A stretch of DNA of 64,000 nucleotides from CAWBJP01 sp044867425 (GTDB taxonomy: Bacteria; Actinomycetota; Acidimicrobiia; IMCC26256; BP-133). The stretch spans positions 1 to 64,000 of the forward strand of contig JBIOUX010000208.1 in NCBI GenBank assembly GCA_044867425.1, in the 5' to 3' direction. The translations under genes were made by a program, and so were the position numbers. The stretch's first letter is position 1, and every line of letters starts with the position of its first letter. Of this stretch, positions 7,262 through 16,189 are shown piece after piece. The notes beneath the pieces are model-generated. The model did no database searches. It was not told the origin of the DNA and worked only from the letters and a program-made list of their open reading frames with translations.

Positions 7262-9103
7262 ATGCGCGGCTGGACCACCAACTTGTCGAAGCGGCGGGCG
7301 GTAGGCCTGGCCACCTTGGCGCTTCTCCTGGTCGGGCTGCTGACCCCGGTGCTCGTGCCCGCCCAGGCGGTGGTCCCCGGGACGAACGGCAAGATCGTCT
7401 TCACCAGCGACCGCAGCGGGAACTTCGAGATCTACACGATGAACGCCGACGGGAGCGGGGTCACCCAGCTGACCAACGACCCCGGTGAGGACCGGGAGCC
7501 GGTCTGGTCGCCCGACGGGACCAGGATCGCCTTCGTCAGCTTCGGCGCCAACGTGGTGGGGTCGTCCTCCGACATCATGCTCATGAACGCCGACGGGACC
7601 GGCCTGACCAACCTCACCAAGTTCACCGGCTTCGACGACGAGCCGGCCTGGTCCCCGGACGGGACGAAGATCGCCTGGCGGACCAACCGGGCGGACAGTG
7701 ACGCCGAGATCTTCGTCATGAACGCTGATGGGACCAACCCGGTTCAACTCACCGACCACCCCGGCGTCGATGACGAACCGTCCTGGTCGCCCGACGGGAC
7801 CAGGATGGTCATCCGCCGGTGCAACCCCAACCATGGCGCCGACGCCGGGCACTGCAGCCTCGCCATAATGAACACCGACGGCTCGAACGTCACCGACATC
7901 GGCGGCGTCAGCTCCGGCTACAAGGACGACCCGGCCTGGTCGCCCGACGGCACCAAGATCGCCTTCCGCAGCTACGGCGTGGGCGGGGAGCCTGACATCC
8001 ACGTCGTCAACTCCGCCGACGGGACGAACAAGGTCGACCTCTCCAACGACCCCGACAGCAACGTCGACCCGGCCTTCTCGCCGGACGGAACCAAGATCGC
8101 CTACGTGCGCCAGCCCGTCAACATCCCCGAGCGCACCGGCAACGGTGAGATCTGGCTCATGAACGCCGACGGGAGCGGGCAGGTCGACCTGACCAACAGC
8201 CCCAGGTTCGACGGGGATCCGGACTTCCAGGTCCTGACCGGCACCCCGCCGACCACGGCCACCACGTCGCCGGCCCCGACACCGACGACGACCACCTCGC
8301 CCACTTCCACGCCTCCCGACAACACCCGGCCGCCCGCCGCCCAGGCCCCGGGCAGCCGCTCCGGCTACTGGATGGTGGGGTCAGACGGGAAGGTGTACGC
8401 CTTCGGTCAGGCCAAGCATCTGGGGAACGCGGCGTTGTCGCCCAACGTGCCGGCGGTGGACCTGGAGCCGTACGCAGTGGGCGAGGGCTACTGGGTGGTG
8501 GACCGCCACGGTGGGGTGCATGGCTTCGGGGCGGCCCGCAGCTTCGGGAACGCCGGCGGGCGGCTGCAGCCCGACGAGAAGGTGACGAGCCTGTCGGCCA
8601 CCCCCTCGGGGGCGGGATACTGGATCTTCACCGACCGGGGCCGGGCCCTGCCGTTCGGGGACGCCGAGTTCCACGGCGACATGAACGGCACGGTGCTCAA
8701 CGGGCCTGTGCTCGACTCGGTGCCCACCCCGTCGGGGAAGGGCTACTACATGGTGGGCTCCGACGGCGGCGTCTTCAGCTTCGGCGACGCCCGCTTCGCC
8801 GGTTCCACCGGGTCCATGAAGCTCAACGCCCCGGTGCGGTCGCTGGTGCCCGATCCCGACGGCGCCGGCTACTGGCTGGTGGCGTCCGACGGTGGTGTCT
8901 TCGCCTTCGACGCCCCCTTCAGGGGGTCGATGGGCGGAAGCCACCTCAACAAGCCCATGACCGGAATGGTGGCGTTCGGCAACGGCTACCTGATGGTGGC
9001 CGAGGACGGCGGCATCTTCGACTACTCCGACCGGCCCTTCGACGGCTCCCTGGGATCCGCCCCCCCGGCCCAACCCATCGTCTCCGTCGCCGCCCTCAAC
9101 TGA
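7262..9103 (+). CDS. Secreted TolB-like beta-propeller fused to GYW-repeat domain
   Basis: A 613-residue exported protein. Residues 1-35 form a signal peptide (KRR then a hydrophobic core, ending AQA). About residues 38-320 are six TolB/WD40-like blades, each with MNADG and a WSPDGT or FSPDGT turn. A Thr/Pro-rich linker follows near 325-365. The C-terminal 250 residues are tandem repeats of the GYWxxxSDGGVxxFGDA type. The propeller probably binds a protein or polymer outside the cell; the function of the GYW domain is not known. ATG 7262 is chosen for its signal peptide and the upstream GAAGGAAGG. The leader may form a pseudoknot. Confidence 0.85.
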   Translation: MRGWTTNLSKRRAVGLATLALLLVGLLTPVLVPAQAVVPGTNGKIVFTSDRSGNFEIYTMNADGSGVTQLTNDPGEDREPVWSPDGTRIAFVSFGANVVGSSSDIMLMNADGTGLTNLTKFTGFDDEPAWSPDGTKIAWRTNRADSDAEIFVMNADGTNPVQLTDHPGVDDEPSWSPDGTRMVIRRCNPNHGADAGHCSLAIMNTDGSNVTDIGGVSSGYKDDPAWSPDGTKIAFRSYGVGGEPDIHVVNSADGTNKVDLSNDPDSNVDPAFSPDGTKIAYVRQPVNIPERTGNGEIWLMNADGSGQVDLTNSPRFDGDPDFQVLTGTPPTTATTSPAPTPTTTTSPTSTPPDNTRPPAAQAPGSRSGYWMVGSDGKVYAFGQAKHLGNAALSPNVPAVDLEPYAVGEGYWVVDRHGGVHGFGAARSFGNAGGRLQPDEKVTSLSATPSGAGYWIFTDRGRALPFGDAEFHGDMNGTVLNGPVLDSVPTPSGKGYYMVGSDGGVFSFGDARFAGSTGSMKLNAPVRSLVPDPDGAGYWLVASDGGVFAFDAPFRGSMGGSHLNKPMTGMVAFGNGYLMVAEDGGIFDYSDRPFDGSLGSAPPAQPIVSVAALN

Positions 9104-9127
9104 GCCACCCCGCCCGGAGGCCGCCGC

Positions 9128-11296
9128 TCAGGTCTCCAGGGTGAGGTAGACGAGGGCGGGGGTAAGCACCCCGAGCATCATGGCCGGGATGGCCACGCCC
9201 GAGTCGTTGAGGGCGAAGCCGAGGGCGCCGGCGACCAGGACGCCGGCGATGGCCGGGCCCAGCTGGGGCATCCGGGGGCCCACCCGGCGCAGGGCGGCCC
9301 GGGGGCCGAAGGAGACGAAGGCCACGAAGGCCAGGCCGGCGGGGACGAGAGGAAGCCAGCGCCGGGCGGCGGGCAGCGCCAGGTTCCAGGCCACGTCCGC
9401 CTTGCGGGCGATGGCATCGCCCAGCGCCCGTAGGCCGTCATCGCCCACGCGTTCCAGGAGGCGGCCCAGGTGGGTGCGCTCCGCCGAGGGACGTAGCAGG
9501 TCGAGCCCTCCGAAGACGGCCACGGTGGCGACGGTGGCGCCGGCCATCCCCAGCAGCCAGGCCAGGGACAGATGGGCGCCGAGGAGGCCGGCGGCCACCA
9601 CGGCGAAGCCGGGCAGGCCGGCCAGGACCCCGCCCACGTCGGCCCCCCAGGCCGGGAGCCCGTCGGCCACCACGGCCACGGCCAGCACTCCGACGCCGGC
9701 CCACGCTCCCCGCCGGCCGGGCAGCCCGTGGGCCACGGCCGCAGCCAGCAGGGCAGCCGCCGCCGCCAGCTGGGCGAAGGCCAAATTCCCGAAGCCGGCG
9801 TAGCGGCCGCCGGCGGTGGGGGAGTAGCCGAAGACGGCGGCGAGCTGGAAGCCCGCCCCGGTCACGACGTCGGCGACCAGGAGGGCGAAGAGCAGGCCCA
9901 GGGGCACGGTGAGCCGGATCAGCGGCGTCCGCCCCAGCCGGGCGGCGGCCACGGCCACCACCAGGCCACCGCCGATCACCACCGCGTACCACCGGGCGGT
10001 GGTGGTGGCGCCGAAGGTGGCCGGCAGCCAGGCCATCGGGAGCATGCCCAGCATCCACAGGGCGGCGAAGGCCACCATCGGGCGGCCCCGGCGCCGCCCG
10101 AGAAAGCCGGCCAGAGCCAGCGCCCCGGCCAGGGTCAGCGCCAACTCGGCGACGACGAACCCCCGGGTGACGGGTGCCACCAGCCGGTCGCGCAGGCGCG
10201 ACTCACGGTCGGTCTGGATCAGGCCGGCCAGGGAGACGGCCCCCGTCTCCTCGATTTCGAAGGGGCGGCCCTCCATGGCCGGCGGGCGGGGGACACCCAG
10301 GAGGTCGAGGACGGTGGGACCCACGTCGGCCGGGGTCACCAGCCCCGAGCGCTGGGTCGAGGCCGAGCCCAGGAGTCCCCGCCCCACACCCGGGGCCCGC
10401 AGGGCGGCGACCCCGAGGTGGGCCTGGCCGAAGGGGGTGGACGGGGTGACGACCATCACCGCCGTGGTCTCGCCGTCGAGGCCGGCGGCCAGGAGGCCGC
10501 CCACCAGCGCATCGGTGGCGGCCAGCGCCGAGGCCACCAGCCGCTGGCGTTCGGCGGCAGCCAGGGTGGCGGCCGCCAGCTGGGCCCGGGCGACGTCGGA
10601 CGCCTCCACCACCACGACCGACCGGCCCGTCCCCAGGGCCCGCACCGCGCCCAGCACGGCCTCGGGCTCGAAGCGGACCCCGAACGGGGCGGCGGGGTCG
10701 GCGACCAGGAGCGAGCGGTCGATCACTCCGGCGGGCAGGCGTCCGTCGGCCCCGGCCAGAACCAGTGTCGCCTCCCGGTGCCAGGTCGCCTCGCCGGGGT
10801 CGCTCAGCGACGTGTCGGCGTTGGCCACCACCGCCCGGCTGACCCCGGCCCGGTCCAGGGCGTCGCCCAGCGCGCCCACCACCGCCCCCCGGCGGCGCCG
10901 TTGGTTGAGGGCGGCGATGGCCCGGGCGGCAGGCGTGAAGATGCCGCCGCCCTCGACCGGCCGGGCCTGGGCCGCCAGCCGGCGGTGGCCGTTCATCAGG
11001 GCGCCCGCTCCCATGGTGGCGTAGCCCTCGGCCAGCGAGGTGGAGTAGTGGAAGACATGCAGCGATCCGCTGCCCACGGCCGACTCCGCCACCAGGGCCC
11101 GAAGATGGGGGGTGTCGGCGCCGGCCACGTCCTCCCAGGTCACCCCGGGCAGCGTCACGATCAGCACGCGCGCTACAAGCCCTCGACCGGCGGCTTGAGC
11201 GGCCGCGACGTCACCCGGCCCGACGGCCGTGGTGAACATCAGGCAGACGGCCACCAGCACGCCGGCGACGGCGGCTCGGGCCGCCCCAAGGGTCAC
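9128..11296 (-). CDS. Membrane protein with alkaline-phosphatase-like extracytoplasmic domain
   Basis: A 722-residue protein. After an N-terminal signal anchor, about 330 residues resemble the AlkP/sulfatase fold (strand VARVLIVTLPGVTWEDV, then TPHLRALVAES and the GYATMGAGALMNG nucleophile-like turn, and later TPADVGPTVLDLLGVP). About ten transmembrane helices follow. The metal-binding Asp expected in the first strand is replaced (IVTLPG instead of a VxDG-type turn), so catalysis is uncertain. Similar actinobacterial proteins are uncharacterised. It starts with GTG at 11296, 12 bases after the preceding small membrane gene, with which it is probably cotranscribed. It converges on the TolB/GYW gene with only 24 bases between. 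Confidence 0.65.
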   Translation of the reverse strand: MTLGAARAAVAGVLVAVCLMFTTAVGPGDVAAAQAAGRGLVARVLIVTLPGVTWEDVAGADTPHLRALVAESAVGSGSLHVFHYSTSLAEGYATMGAGALMNGHRRLAAQARPVEGGGIFTPAARAIAALNQRRRRGAVVGALGDALDRAGVSRAVVANADTSLSDPGEATWHREATLVLAGADGRLPAGVIDRSLLVADPAAPFGVRFEPEAVLGAVRALGTGRSVVVVEASDVARAQLAAATLAAAERQRLVASALAATDALVGGLLAAGLDGETTAVMVVTPSTPFGQAHLGVAALRAPGVGRGLLGSASTQRSGLVTPADVGPTVLDLLGVPRPPAMEGRPFEIEETGAVSLAGLIQTDRESRLRDRLVAPVTRGFVVAELALTLAGALALAGFLGRRRGRPMVAFAALWMLGMLPMAWLPATFGATTTARWYAVVIGGGLVVAVAAARLGRTPLIRLTVPLGLLFALLVADVVTGAGFQLAAVFGYSPTAGGRYAGFGNLAFAQLAAAAALLAAAVAHGLPGRRGAWAGVGVLAVAVVADGLPAWGADVGGVLAGLPGFAVVAAGLLGAHLSLAWLLGMAGATVATVAVFGGLDLLRPSAERTHLGRLLERVGDDGLRALGDAIARKADVAWNLALPAARRWLPLVPAGLAFVAFVSFGPRAALRRVGPRMPQLGPAIAGVLVAGALGFALNDSGVAIPAMMLGVLTPALVYLTLET

Positions 11297-11308
11297 GGGC
11301 CCAGTCTT

Positions 11309-11740
11309 CTACGGCGACGGGCGGGCCCGGCGCCAGCACCGCAGCGCCAGCGCCCCGCCCACCAGCCAGACGGCGCCCAGCACGGCGGCCAGACCGGCGG
11401 CGTAGTCGAGGGGCAGGGCGCTGGGGTTGTCGGGCCGCAGGCCGTAACCCCGCAGGAACGGCCAGGTGTAGAGCACCACCACCCCGCTCACCACCAGCGC
11501 CCCGGCTACCGGTGCCCGGACCGCCCGGGGCACGGCCCGGGCCAGCAACCAGCCGGCACCGCACACCACCGGGGCAGCCAGGGCGTCATGGGCCAGCGCT
11601 CCGGAGAGGTACCAGCGGGCCAGATCGCCGGGATGGGTGTCGGCGGCCGCGCCCAGCAGCCCGGCCAGCCCGAAGCCCATGACCGGCCAGCCCACCACCA
11701 GCCCGGCCCAGAAGCCGAAGCCCCGGCGTCCTGTGCTCAT
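11309..11740 (-). CDS. Small integral membrane protein, function unknown
   Basis: A 143-residue protein with four predicted hydrophobic helices and a basic C terminus (RCWRRARPSP). No family was recognised. The N terminus MSTGRRGFGFWAGLVVGW places a short positive segment before helix 1. It lies just upstream of the AlkP-like membrane gene and just downstream of the repeat cluster at 11735-11855. Its ATG sits inside the first copy of a 14-base direct repeat (GCTCATGGCTCTTC at 11735 and 11754). Confidence 0.6.
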   Translation of the reverse strand: MSTGRRGFGFWAGLVVGWPVMGFGLAGLLGAAADTHPGDLARWYLSGALAHDALAAPVVCGAGWLLARAVPRAVRAPVAGALVVSGVVVLYTWPFLRGYGLRPDNPSALPLDYAAGLAAVLGAVWLVGGALALRCWRRARPSP

Positions 11741-11768
11741 GGCTCTTCCCGATGCTCATGGCTCTTCG

Positions 11769-11814
11769 CCTGGCGGCTCATCGCTGGCCGGCGGGGACCC
11801 CAGCCCCACCGGCC
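11769..11814 (+). repeat. REP-like hairpin element, copy 1
   Basis: Conserved head CCTGGCGGCTCATCGC (11769-11784) followed by an 11-bp stem, GGCCGGCGGGG with CCCCACCGGCC and one mismatch, around the loop ACCCCAG. The 27 bases 11758-11784 are identical to 25073-25099. It lies between the molybdopterin oxidoreductase gene and the next membrane gene on the minus strand. Confidence 0.7.
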
Positions 11815-11855
11815 TGGCGGCTCATCGCGACGTCGGTGGGGGCCCCAGCCCCACC
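11813..11855 (+). repeat. REP-like hairpin element, copy 2
   Basis: The same head CCTGGCGGCTCATCGC (11813-11828), then a perfect 7-bp stem GGTGGGG/CCCCACC around the loop GCCCCAG (11835-11855). It is in direct tandem with copy 1. The stem sequence differs from the other copies but pairing and loop are kept. Confidence 0.7.
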
Positions 11856-11879
11856 TCCCGGCGCCACACCGTGGCACGC

Positions 11880-13127
11880 TCATCCCCGCGGCCCCGGCCC
11901 CCGGACCCGGAGCTCGGACACCCATTTGGTCTGCAGCACTCCCGGACGGTTGGGGCCGATCAGGCGGACGGGGTAGCCGTGGTCCAGAGCCAGCGGCTCG
12001 CCGTCCAGGAAGAGGGCCAGGAGCGTGTCGGGGTCGGCGGCGTGGCCGGGGCTCAGCACCGAACGGCGGTACCGCCCCCGGGGTTGGAGCGACTCCACGT
12101 CCACCTCGGCCCCGGGGGCGGCCCCGGCGGCCCGCAACAGGTCGCGGACGGGCACGCCCCGCCAGCGGGCCTCGGCGCTCCAGCCCTCCACGCAGGCGAT
12201 GGGGAGCGTCACCTCCGTGCCGGGCATGGCTTCCAGCTCGGCCCGGGACAGCGACAGGGGACGGGCCACGGCTCCCGTGACCGCCAGCCGGAAGCTGGGA
12301 TCGGAGGCCGGGGCGGTGACGCCGGCGGCCGCCGCCGACTTGTTGACCGGGAGGCCTTGCGGGCCGCTGTCGGGCCGGCGGGGGGCCAGGACGCTGAGGC
12401 GCCGCAAGGGCAAGAGCGTCTGGCCGGCGGTGGCCAGCGTCAGCACCCCGGCGGCGGCGAAGGCCGTGGCGAGCAGCCCCCGGCGGGTGAGGGCGGCCTC
12501 GGACGCCGGCGTGACCGGGGCCACCGGGCCGGTCGCCCGGCGCAGCGCCCGCCGGGTGACGGCCATCTTGGCCCCGAGATGGGCCACTATTGCCCCCATG
12601 GTGATCCACGCCCCCCAGTAGTGGCCGGCGGGGAAGAAGAAGCCCCACGGGTACCACAGGGCGATGTTGGCCACCCCGGTGAAGAGCATGAAGACGCCGC
12701 CGCCGACGAGCACGAGCAGGCCGGCCCGCTCCAGGGCGTGGGCCACGTCCACCGCCGGCGGCCAGATGAACAGCTTCGGGTAGACGACCCACAGCTTGAC
12801 CAGCAGCAGGGGGATGGCGGCGATGCCGGCGGCGACGTGGAGTCCCTGGGTGATGCGGTACAGGCCGGCGGGGCGGGCCGGCCACTCGAACCAGGACGGT
12901 GGATGCTGGATCAGGTGCGACAGCACCCCGGTGGCGAAGCACACCGAGAAGGCGACGCCGAGCGAGATCCCCAGGACGGCCGCCGCCCGCTCGTCGTGGA
13001 GCGGGCTGCGGAACGCCCCCTCCCGCAAGGGACCGACGCGCAGCCGCTCGGGCCAGAGGCGGCCGAGCCCGCCCCCGGCGACTAGGTCGCGTCCAGCCGG
13101 GCGAACCATCGGCCGCTCTCCTGCCAC
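11880..13127 (-). CDS. Membrane cytochrome b fused to molybdopterin (sulfite oxidase-like) domain
   Basis: A 415-residue fusion. The first 200 residues hold four to five helices with several membrane His (LSHLIQH, GLHVAAG, GHYWGAW, IVAHLGAK) suited to b-type haem. Then comes TRRGLLATAFAAAG, a twin-arginine-like signal and anchor, and a sulfite oxidase/YedY-like Moco domain from about 270. CVEGWSAEARWRGVPVRDLL supplies the Mo-ligating Cys. It probably transfers electrons between the quinone pool and an extracytoplasmic substrate; the substrate is unknown. ATG 13127 overlaps the methyltransferase gene by 46 bases; ATG 13109 is an alternative. It is last in the GT2-DUF2064-methyltransferase operon. 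Confidence 0.8.
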   Translation of the reverse strand: MAGERPMVRPAGRDLVAGGGLGRLWPERLRVGPLREGAFRSPLHDERAAAVLGISLGVAFSVCFATGVLSHLIQHPPSWFEWPARPAGLYRITQGLHVAAGIAAIPLLLVKLWVVYPKLFIWPPAVDVAHALERAGLLVLVGGGVFMLFTGVANIALWYPWGFFFPAGHYWGAWITMGAIVAHLGAKMAVTRRALRRATGPVAPVTPASEAALTRRGLLATAFAAAGVLTLATAGQTLLPLRRLSVLAPRRPDSGPQGLPVNKSAAAAGVTAPASDPSFRLAVTGAVARPLSLSRAELEAMPGTEVTLPIACVEGWSAEARWRGVPVRDLLRAAGAAPGAEVDVESLQPRGRYRRSVLSPGHAADPDTLLALFLDGEPLALDHGYPVRLIGPNRPGVLQTKWVSELRVRGPGPRG

Positions 13128-13666
13128 AGCTCCATGAGGGTGCAGTCACTCTCGCCGGCCAGGCGTTGCACGTCGTCCGCCTCCACCCGGGCCCACGGGA
13201 ACCAAGGACCGGGCCGGCCCGCCACCTCCAGCCGGGCCTGGCCCTCCCCGGCTCCCGCTCCCGGCCCCTCCACCTCCACCAGGAGGCGGCCGCCGGGCCG
13301 GACCAGGCCCCGCACCCGCCGGAGCAGGGCGGCGGGGTCGCCGCCGATGCCCAGGTTCCCGTCCAGCAGCAGGGTGCTGCCCCACCGCCCCGCTCCCGGC
13401 ACACGATCGAACACGGAACGCTCCAGGACGGGTGCGCCCCGGTGGCGGGCCAGGGCCACGGCGGCTTCGGCCACGTCGATCCCGAGGCTGACGATCCCCC
13501 GGCGGGCCAGTGCCAGCACGTGCCGGCCCGGTCCGCAGCCCACGTCCAGGGCCGGGCCCACCACCCGATCGAGAACGCCCTCCTCCTCGGGGGTGGGCGG
13601 ACCCAGCCAGCGCTCCAGCGGAAGGTGGAGGACCACGCCCGCGCTCGTCCGCAGCTGCGCCGTCAC
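13082..13666 (-). CDS. Class I SAM-dependent methyltransferase
   Basis: A 194-residue Rossmann methyltransferase. Motif I is ALDVGCGPGRHVLALARRG, followed by the acidic SLGIDVAEAAV that binds the SAM ribose, and a post-motif region around LLLDGNLGIGGDP. The substrate is unknown. The GTG at 13666 overlaps the TGA of the preceding DUF2064 gene (GTGA); the much longer upstream frame is Arg/Pro-rich shadow translation of that gene. It belongs to a four-gene minus-strand operon. Confidence 0.85.
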   Translation of the reverse strand: MTAQLRTSAGVVLHLPLERWLGPPTPEEEGVLDRVVGPALDVGCGPGRHVLALARRGIVSLGIDVAEAAVALARHRGAPVLERSVFDRVPGAGRWGSTLLLDGNLGIGGDPAALLRRVRGLVRPGGRLLVEVEGPGAGAGEGQARLEVAGRPGPWFPWARVEADDVQRLAGESDCTLMELWQESGRWFARLDAT

Positions 13667-14319
13667 CGGGTGACCGCCACCGGGACCAGGCCGAGCGCGG
13701 CCAGCGTGCGGGCGAAGCGAGTCCCCGGCGCATCCTGGGCCACGGCCAGGGCGTCGTCGATCACGTCCACGTCCCGCAACTCGACGAGGTCGGCCACCCG
13801 CAGGCCCAGAGCCTCCAGGCGCCGGCGCTGGGCGGCTCCGGTGGCGGGCGTGCTCATGGGCACCCCGAAGGTGGCGGCCGGATCCGGGCGGCGCAGGCCG
13901 AGGGCCCACCAGCCGCCGTCGACCGCTGGGCCCAACACGGCGTCGACGCCGGGGGCGGCGAGGCGGGTGAGGGCGGCACCGAGCAGGCGGGGGGTCACCT
14001 GGGGGGTGTCCATCCCGATGAGCAGCACCGGGCCTTTCGATCCCGGGGGCGACACGTCGGCCAGAGCGGCGGCGAGACGCTCGTCGAGTCCGGCCCCCCG
14101 CTGGGGGAGCACGGTGAATCCCGGCGGGAGCCAGCGCCCGGGCTGCCCGTCGAGCGCCAGGACCCGGCGGCGGGCGGGTGCGTGCGCCACCGCCGCCAGC
14201 GTGTCGGCCAGCGCCGCTTCGGCCAGGGCGGCGGCCTGGGCCGGCGTCGCCGGGGGGCACAGCCGGGTCTTGCACCGCCCCGGCCGGGGCTCCTTGGCCA
14301 TGACGAGGATCGTGCTCAC
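13663..14319 (-). CDS. DUF2064/TIGR04282-type nucleotidyl/glycosyl transferase
   Basis: A 218-residue GT-A-like protein of the family annotated as TIGR04282 or DUF2064. The N-terminal ILVMAKEPRPGRCKTRL is the nucleotide-binding signature, and LIGMDTPQVTPRLL carries the acidic metal-binding site. The family has been linked to arsenosugar biosynthesis, but in actinobacteria it usually sits, as here, beside a GT2, a methyltransferase and a Moco oxidoreductase, and its reaction is unproven. The start is GTG 14319, overlapping the GT2 stop as GTGA. Confidence 0.85.
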   Translation of the reverse strand: MSTILVMAKEPRPGRCKTRLCPPATPAQAAALAEAALADTLAAVAHAPARRRVLALDGQPGRWLPPGFTVLPQRGAGLDERLAAALADVSPPGSKGPVLLIGMDTPQVTPRLLGAALTRLAAPGVDAVLGPAVDGGWWALGLRRPDPAATFGVPMSTPATGAAQRRRLEALGLRVADLVELRDVDVIDDALAVAQDAPGTRFARTLAALGLVPVAVTR

Positions 14320-14990
14320 GAGACCCTCGATCCCTCGGGCCGTCCGGCGGTATCGAGGATCCGGGCCATGTCGGTGACGGTCCGCAGGGTGCCCCGCACT
14401 GTGCCCGTCACCTTCGATCGCCCCGAGCGGGCGGCGTAGGGCACGGGCACCTCGGAGATGCGCCATCCGGCCGCCGCCGCCCGCAGCACCATCTCCAGGG
14501 GCCAGCCGAAGCGCCGGTCGGCCAAGTGCAGGGCGAGGAGCTCCTCCCGGCGGGCGGCCCGCATGGGGCCCAGATCGGACAGGGCGAGTCCGGCCCGCCG
14601 GCGCAGCTCCCACGCCACCAGGCGGTTGCCCAGGCGGGCGTGGAGGGGCCAGGCGCCGCGCTCGGGCCGGCGGGCGCCGAGCACCAGGTCGGCGCGGCCA
14701 CGGATGACCGCGTCCGCCACCAACGGGAGGTGGGCGGGATCGAGCGACCCGTCGCAGTCCATGAAGCACACCACCGGCGAGGTGGCGGCCGAGAGTCCGG
14801 CGAAGCAGGCCGCCCCGAACCCCCGCCGGGGCTCGTCGACGACCCGGGCGCCGAGGCCGGCGGCCAGGGCCGCCGACCCGTCGGTGGAGCCGTTGTCGAC
14901 CACGATGGGCTGATAGCCGGCGGGCATGCGGGCCAGCACGCCGGGGATGGCGGCGGCTTCGTCGAACACGGGGAGCACCACGTCAGGCAT
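14316..14990 (-). CDS. Family 2 glycosyltransferase
   Basis: A 224-residue GT2 (GT-A fold). The strand MPDVVLPVFDEAAAIPGV starts the fold, VVDNGSTDGS binds the nucleotide, and CFMDCDGSLDP contains the DxD metal motif. RSGRSKVTGT near the C terminus is typical of dolichol-phosphate-mannose-synthase-like members, so a lipid-linked sugar acceptor is plausible. It lacks transmembrane helices. ATG 14990 is favoured because TAGGGT lies 7 bases upstream, as for a leaderless mRNA; the longer frame adds unlike sequence. First gene of the operon. Confidence 0.85.
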   Translation of the reverse strand: MPDVVLPVFDEAAAIPGVLARMPAGYQPIVVDNGSTDGSAALAAGLGARVVDEPRRGFGAACFAGLSAATSPVVCFMDCDGSLDPAHLPLVADAVIRGRADLVLGARRPERGAWPLHARLGNRLVAWELRRRAGLALSDLGPMRAARREELLALHLADRRFGWPLEMVLRAAAAGWRISEVPVPYAARSGRSKVTGTVRGTLRTVTDMARILDTAGRPEGSRVS

Positions 14991-14997
14991 GGGTGGC

Positions 14998-15003
14998 ACC
15001 CTA
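14998..15003 (-). promoter_or_regulatory. -10 box of probable leaderless promoter for the GT2 operon
   Basis: TAGGGT on the minus strand, 7 bases before the ATG ending at 14990, with no ribosome binding site between. Confidence 0.5.
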
Positions 15004-15117
15004 ATGAGGGACGCCCCGGCGCCAAGCGCTGTTGCCCGTTCAAGAGGGATTGTTTCGGAAATCGTAACCGCCTGCAGCCAATTTCCCGGCTGCCGCCGGT
15101 CCCCTTGAGGTCTGCGG

Positions 15118-16047
15118 CTATCCCGCCGCGGTCCCTTCCAGCGGAAGGGTGCGACCGTACATGTAACCACGGTTGTGGATCTTCAGCGCCTCGGCCCGAG
15201 CCTCAGCCATCTCCTCCGGGGTGAGCTGCTTGACCCGGGCCAGCTCCATGGTCTCCTGTTCGGCGTCGTTCCCCATGAACCCGACCCGGACGTTGCCCAC
15301 ACCCGGCGCGTAGTACTTGAGCTGATGGGCCCCCGGCTTGCCGGGCTCGAACTCGTCCATCACCAGCACGTTGTCGTAGCAGCCGGCCAGCACACAGGTC
15401 TTCTGGCCGACCTCATACACCCGGGCGTGGTCGTCCCAGAAGAACGGCGGCGGCGCGAACCCCTCGGAATTAGGCAGGGCACCCTTCTGGGGCATGGCCT
15501 TCATCATGATCCCCTCCCGGGCGCCGTCGATGCCGGCCAGCCACGCCGAGGTCCCCATGTAGGCCCCCTCGTCGTCGTAGACCTCGACGACCTGGCCGAA
15601 GTGCCAGACGTTGCCGTCCTTGTCCTGGGCAAGGAAGATGATCTCCGCCTCCTCCAGCTTGCCGTCCGTGTAGTCCCGATCCCAGCCGACAACGGTGCGC
15701 ACCCCGTTCACCACCTTGGTCAGGTCGGTGACGGTGAACACGATGCCATGGGGGATGCGCCCGTCCTCCTCCTTCGTCGACCCCTCCCAGACCCACCGGG
15801 TGCCCGGCTTCAACGGAAGCCACTGGTTGTCGATCCTGGGTGTCTCGGGGAAGTTGGCGGGGTCGAAGTGGAGAGGTTCCACGGCGAGGTCTTCGGGCAC
15901 CGGCGCGGGCTTCTCGGCCGCCGCCTGTTCACCCTCCACTGCGTCGGGGGCGGCTTGCGGCTTCGGTGCCGGCGTGTCACCGCCGCAGGCCGAGGCCGTG
16001 ACGAGAAGCAGGGCTGCTGCCGCCGCCAGGACGTTGCGAACGCGCAT
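15118..16047 (-). CDS. Predicted lipoprotein, function unknown
   Basis: A 309-residue exported lipoprotein. The signal peptide ends in a lipobox, LLVTASACGG, giving an acylated Cys near residue 21. An acidic, Ala/Pro-rich spacer follows, and then a globular domain with LPLKPGTRWVWEGST, a TVTDLTKVVNGVRTVVGWD segment and a Cys pair in KTCVLAGCYDN. I do not recognise the fold; similar actinobacterial proteins are hypothetical. The ATG at 16047 follows a G-rich stretch that can serve as ribosome binding site. Probably a monocistronic unit. Confidence 0.7.
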   Translation of the reverse strand: MRVRNVLAAAAALLLVTASACGGDTPAPKPQAAPDAVEGEQAAAEKPAPVPEDLAVEPLHFDPANFPETPRIDNQWLPLKPGTRWVWEGSTKEEDGRIPHGIVFTVTDLTKVVNGVRTVVGWDRDYTDGKLEEAEIIFLAQDKDGNVWHFGQVVEVYDDEGAYMGTSAWLAGIDGAREGIMMKAMPQKGALPNSEGFAPPPFFWDDHARVYEVGQKTCVLAGCYDNVLVMDEFEPGKPGAHQLKYYAPGVGNVRVGFMGNDAEQETMELARVKQLTPEEMAEARAEALKIHNRGYMYGRTLPLEGTAAG

Positions 16048-16189
16048 GGATCCCCCCAGGCTTTTTCGTGCTGCGGTACAAGGTTCTCGCGTGGCTCCGC
16101 GACTTCCGAGCACGGCACCACCGCGTGATGGTCTTCGCCGCCGATATGTCCAATTCCTCCCGAAATGGACGATTTTTTTCCGGGCCCGG

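Noticed and set aside
95..9073. Many long open frames antisense to or out of frame with the genes given
   Set aside because: Their translations are Arg/Pro/Gly/Ala-rich shadows expected at this GC content, lack ribosome binding sites and match no family.
11735..11855. Reading the repeat cluster as a CRISPR array
   Set aside because: There are only two copies here, spacing is irregular, each copy contains its own variable hairpin, and no cas genes are present.
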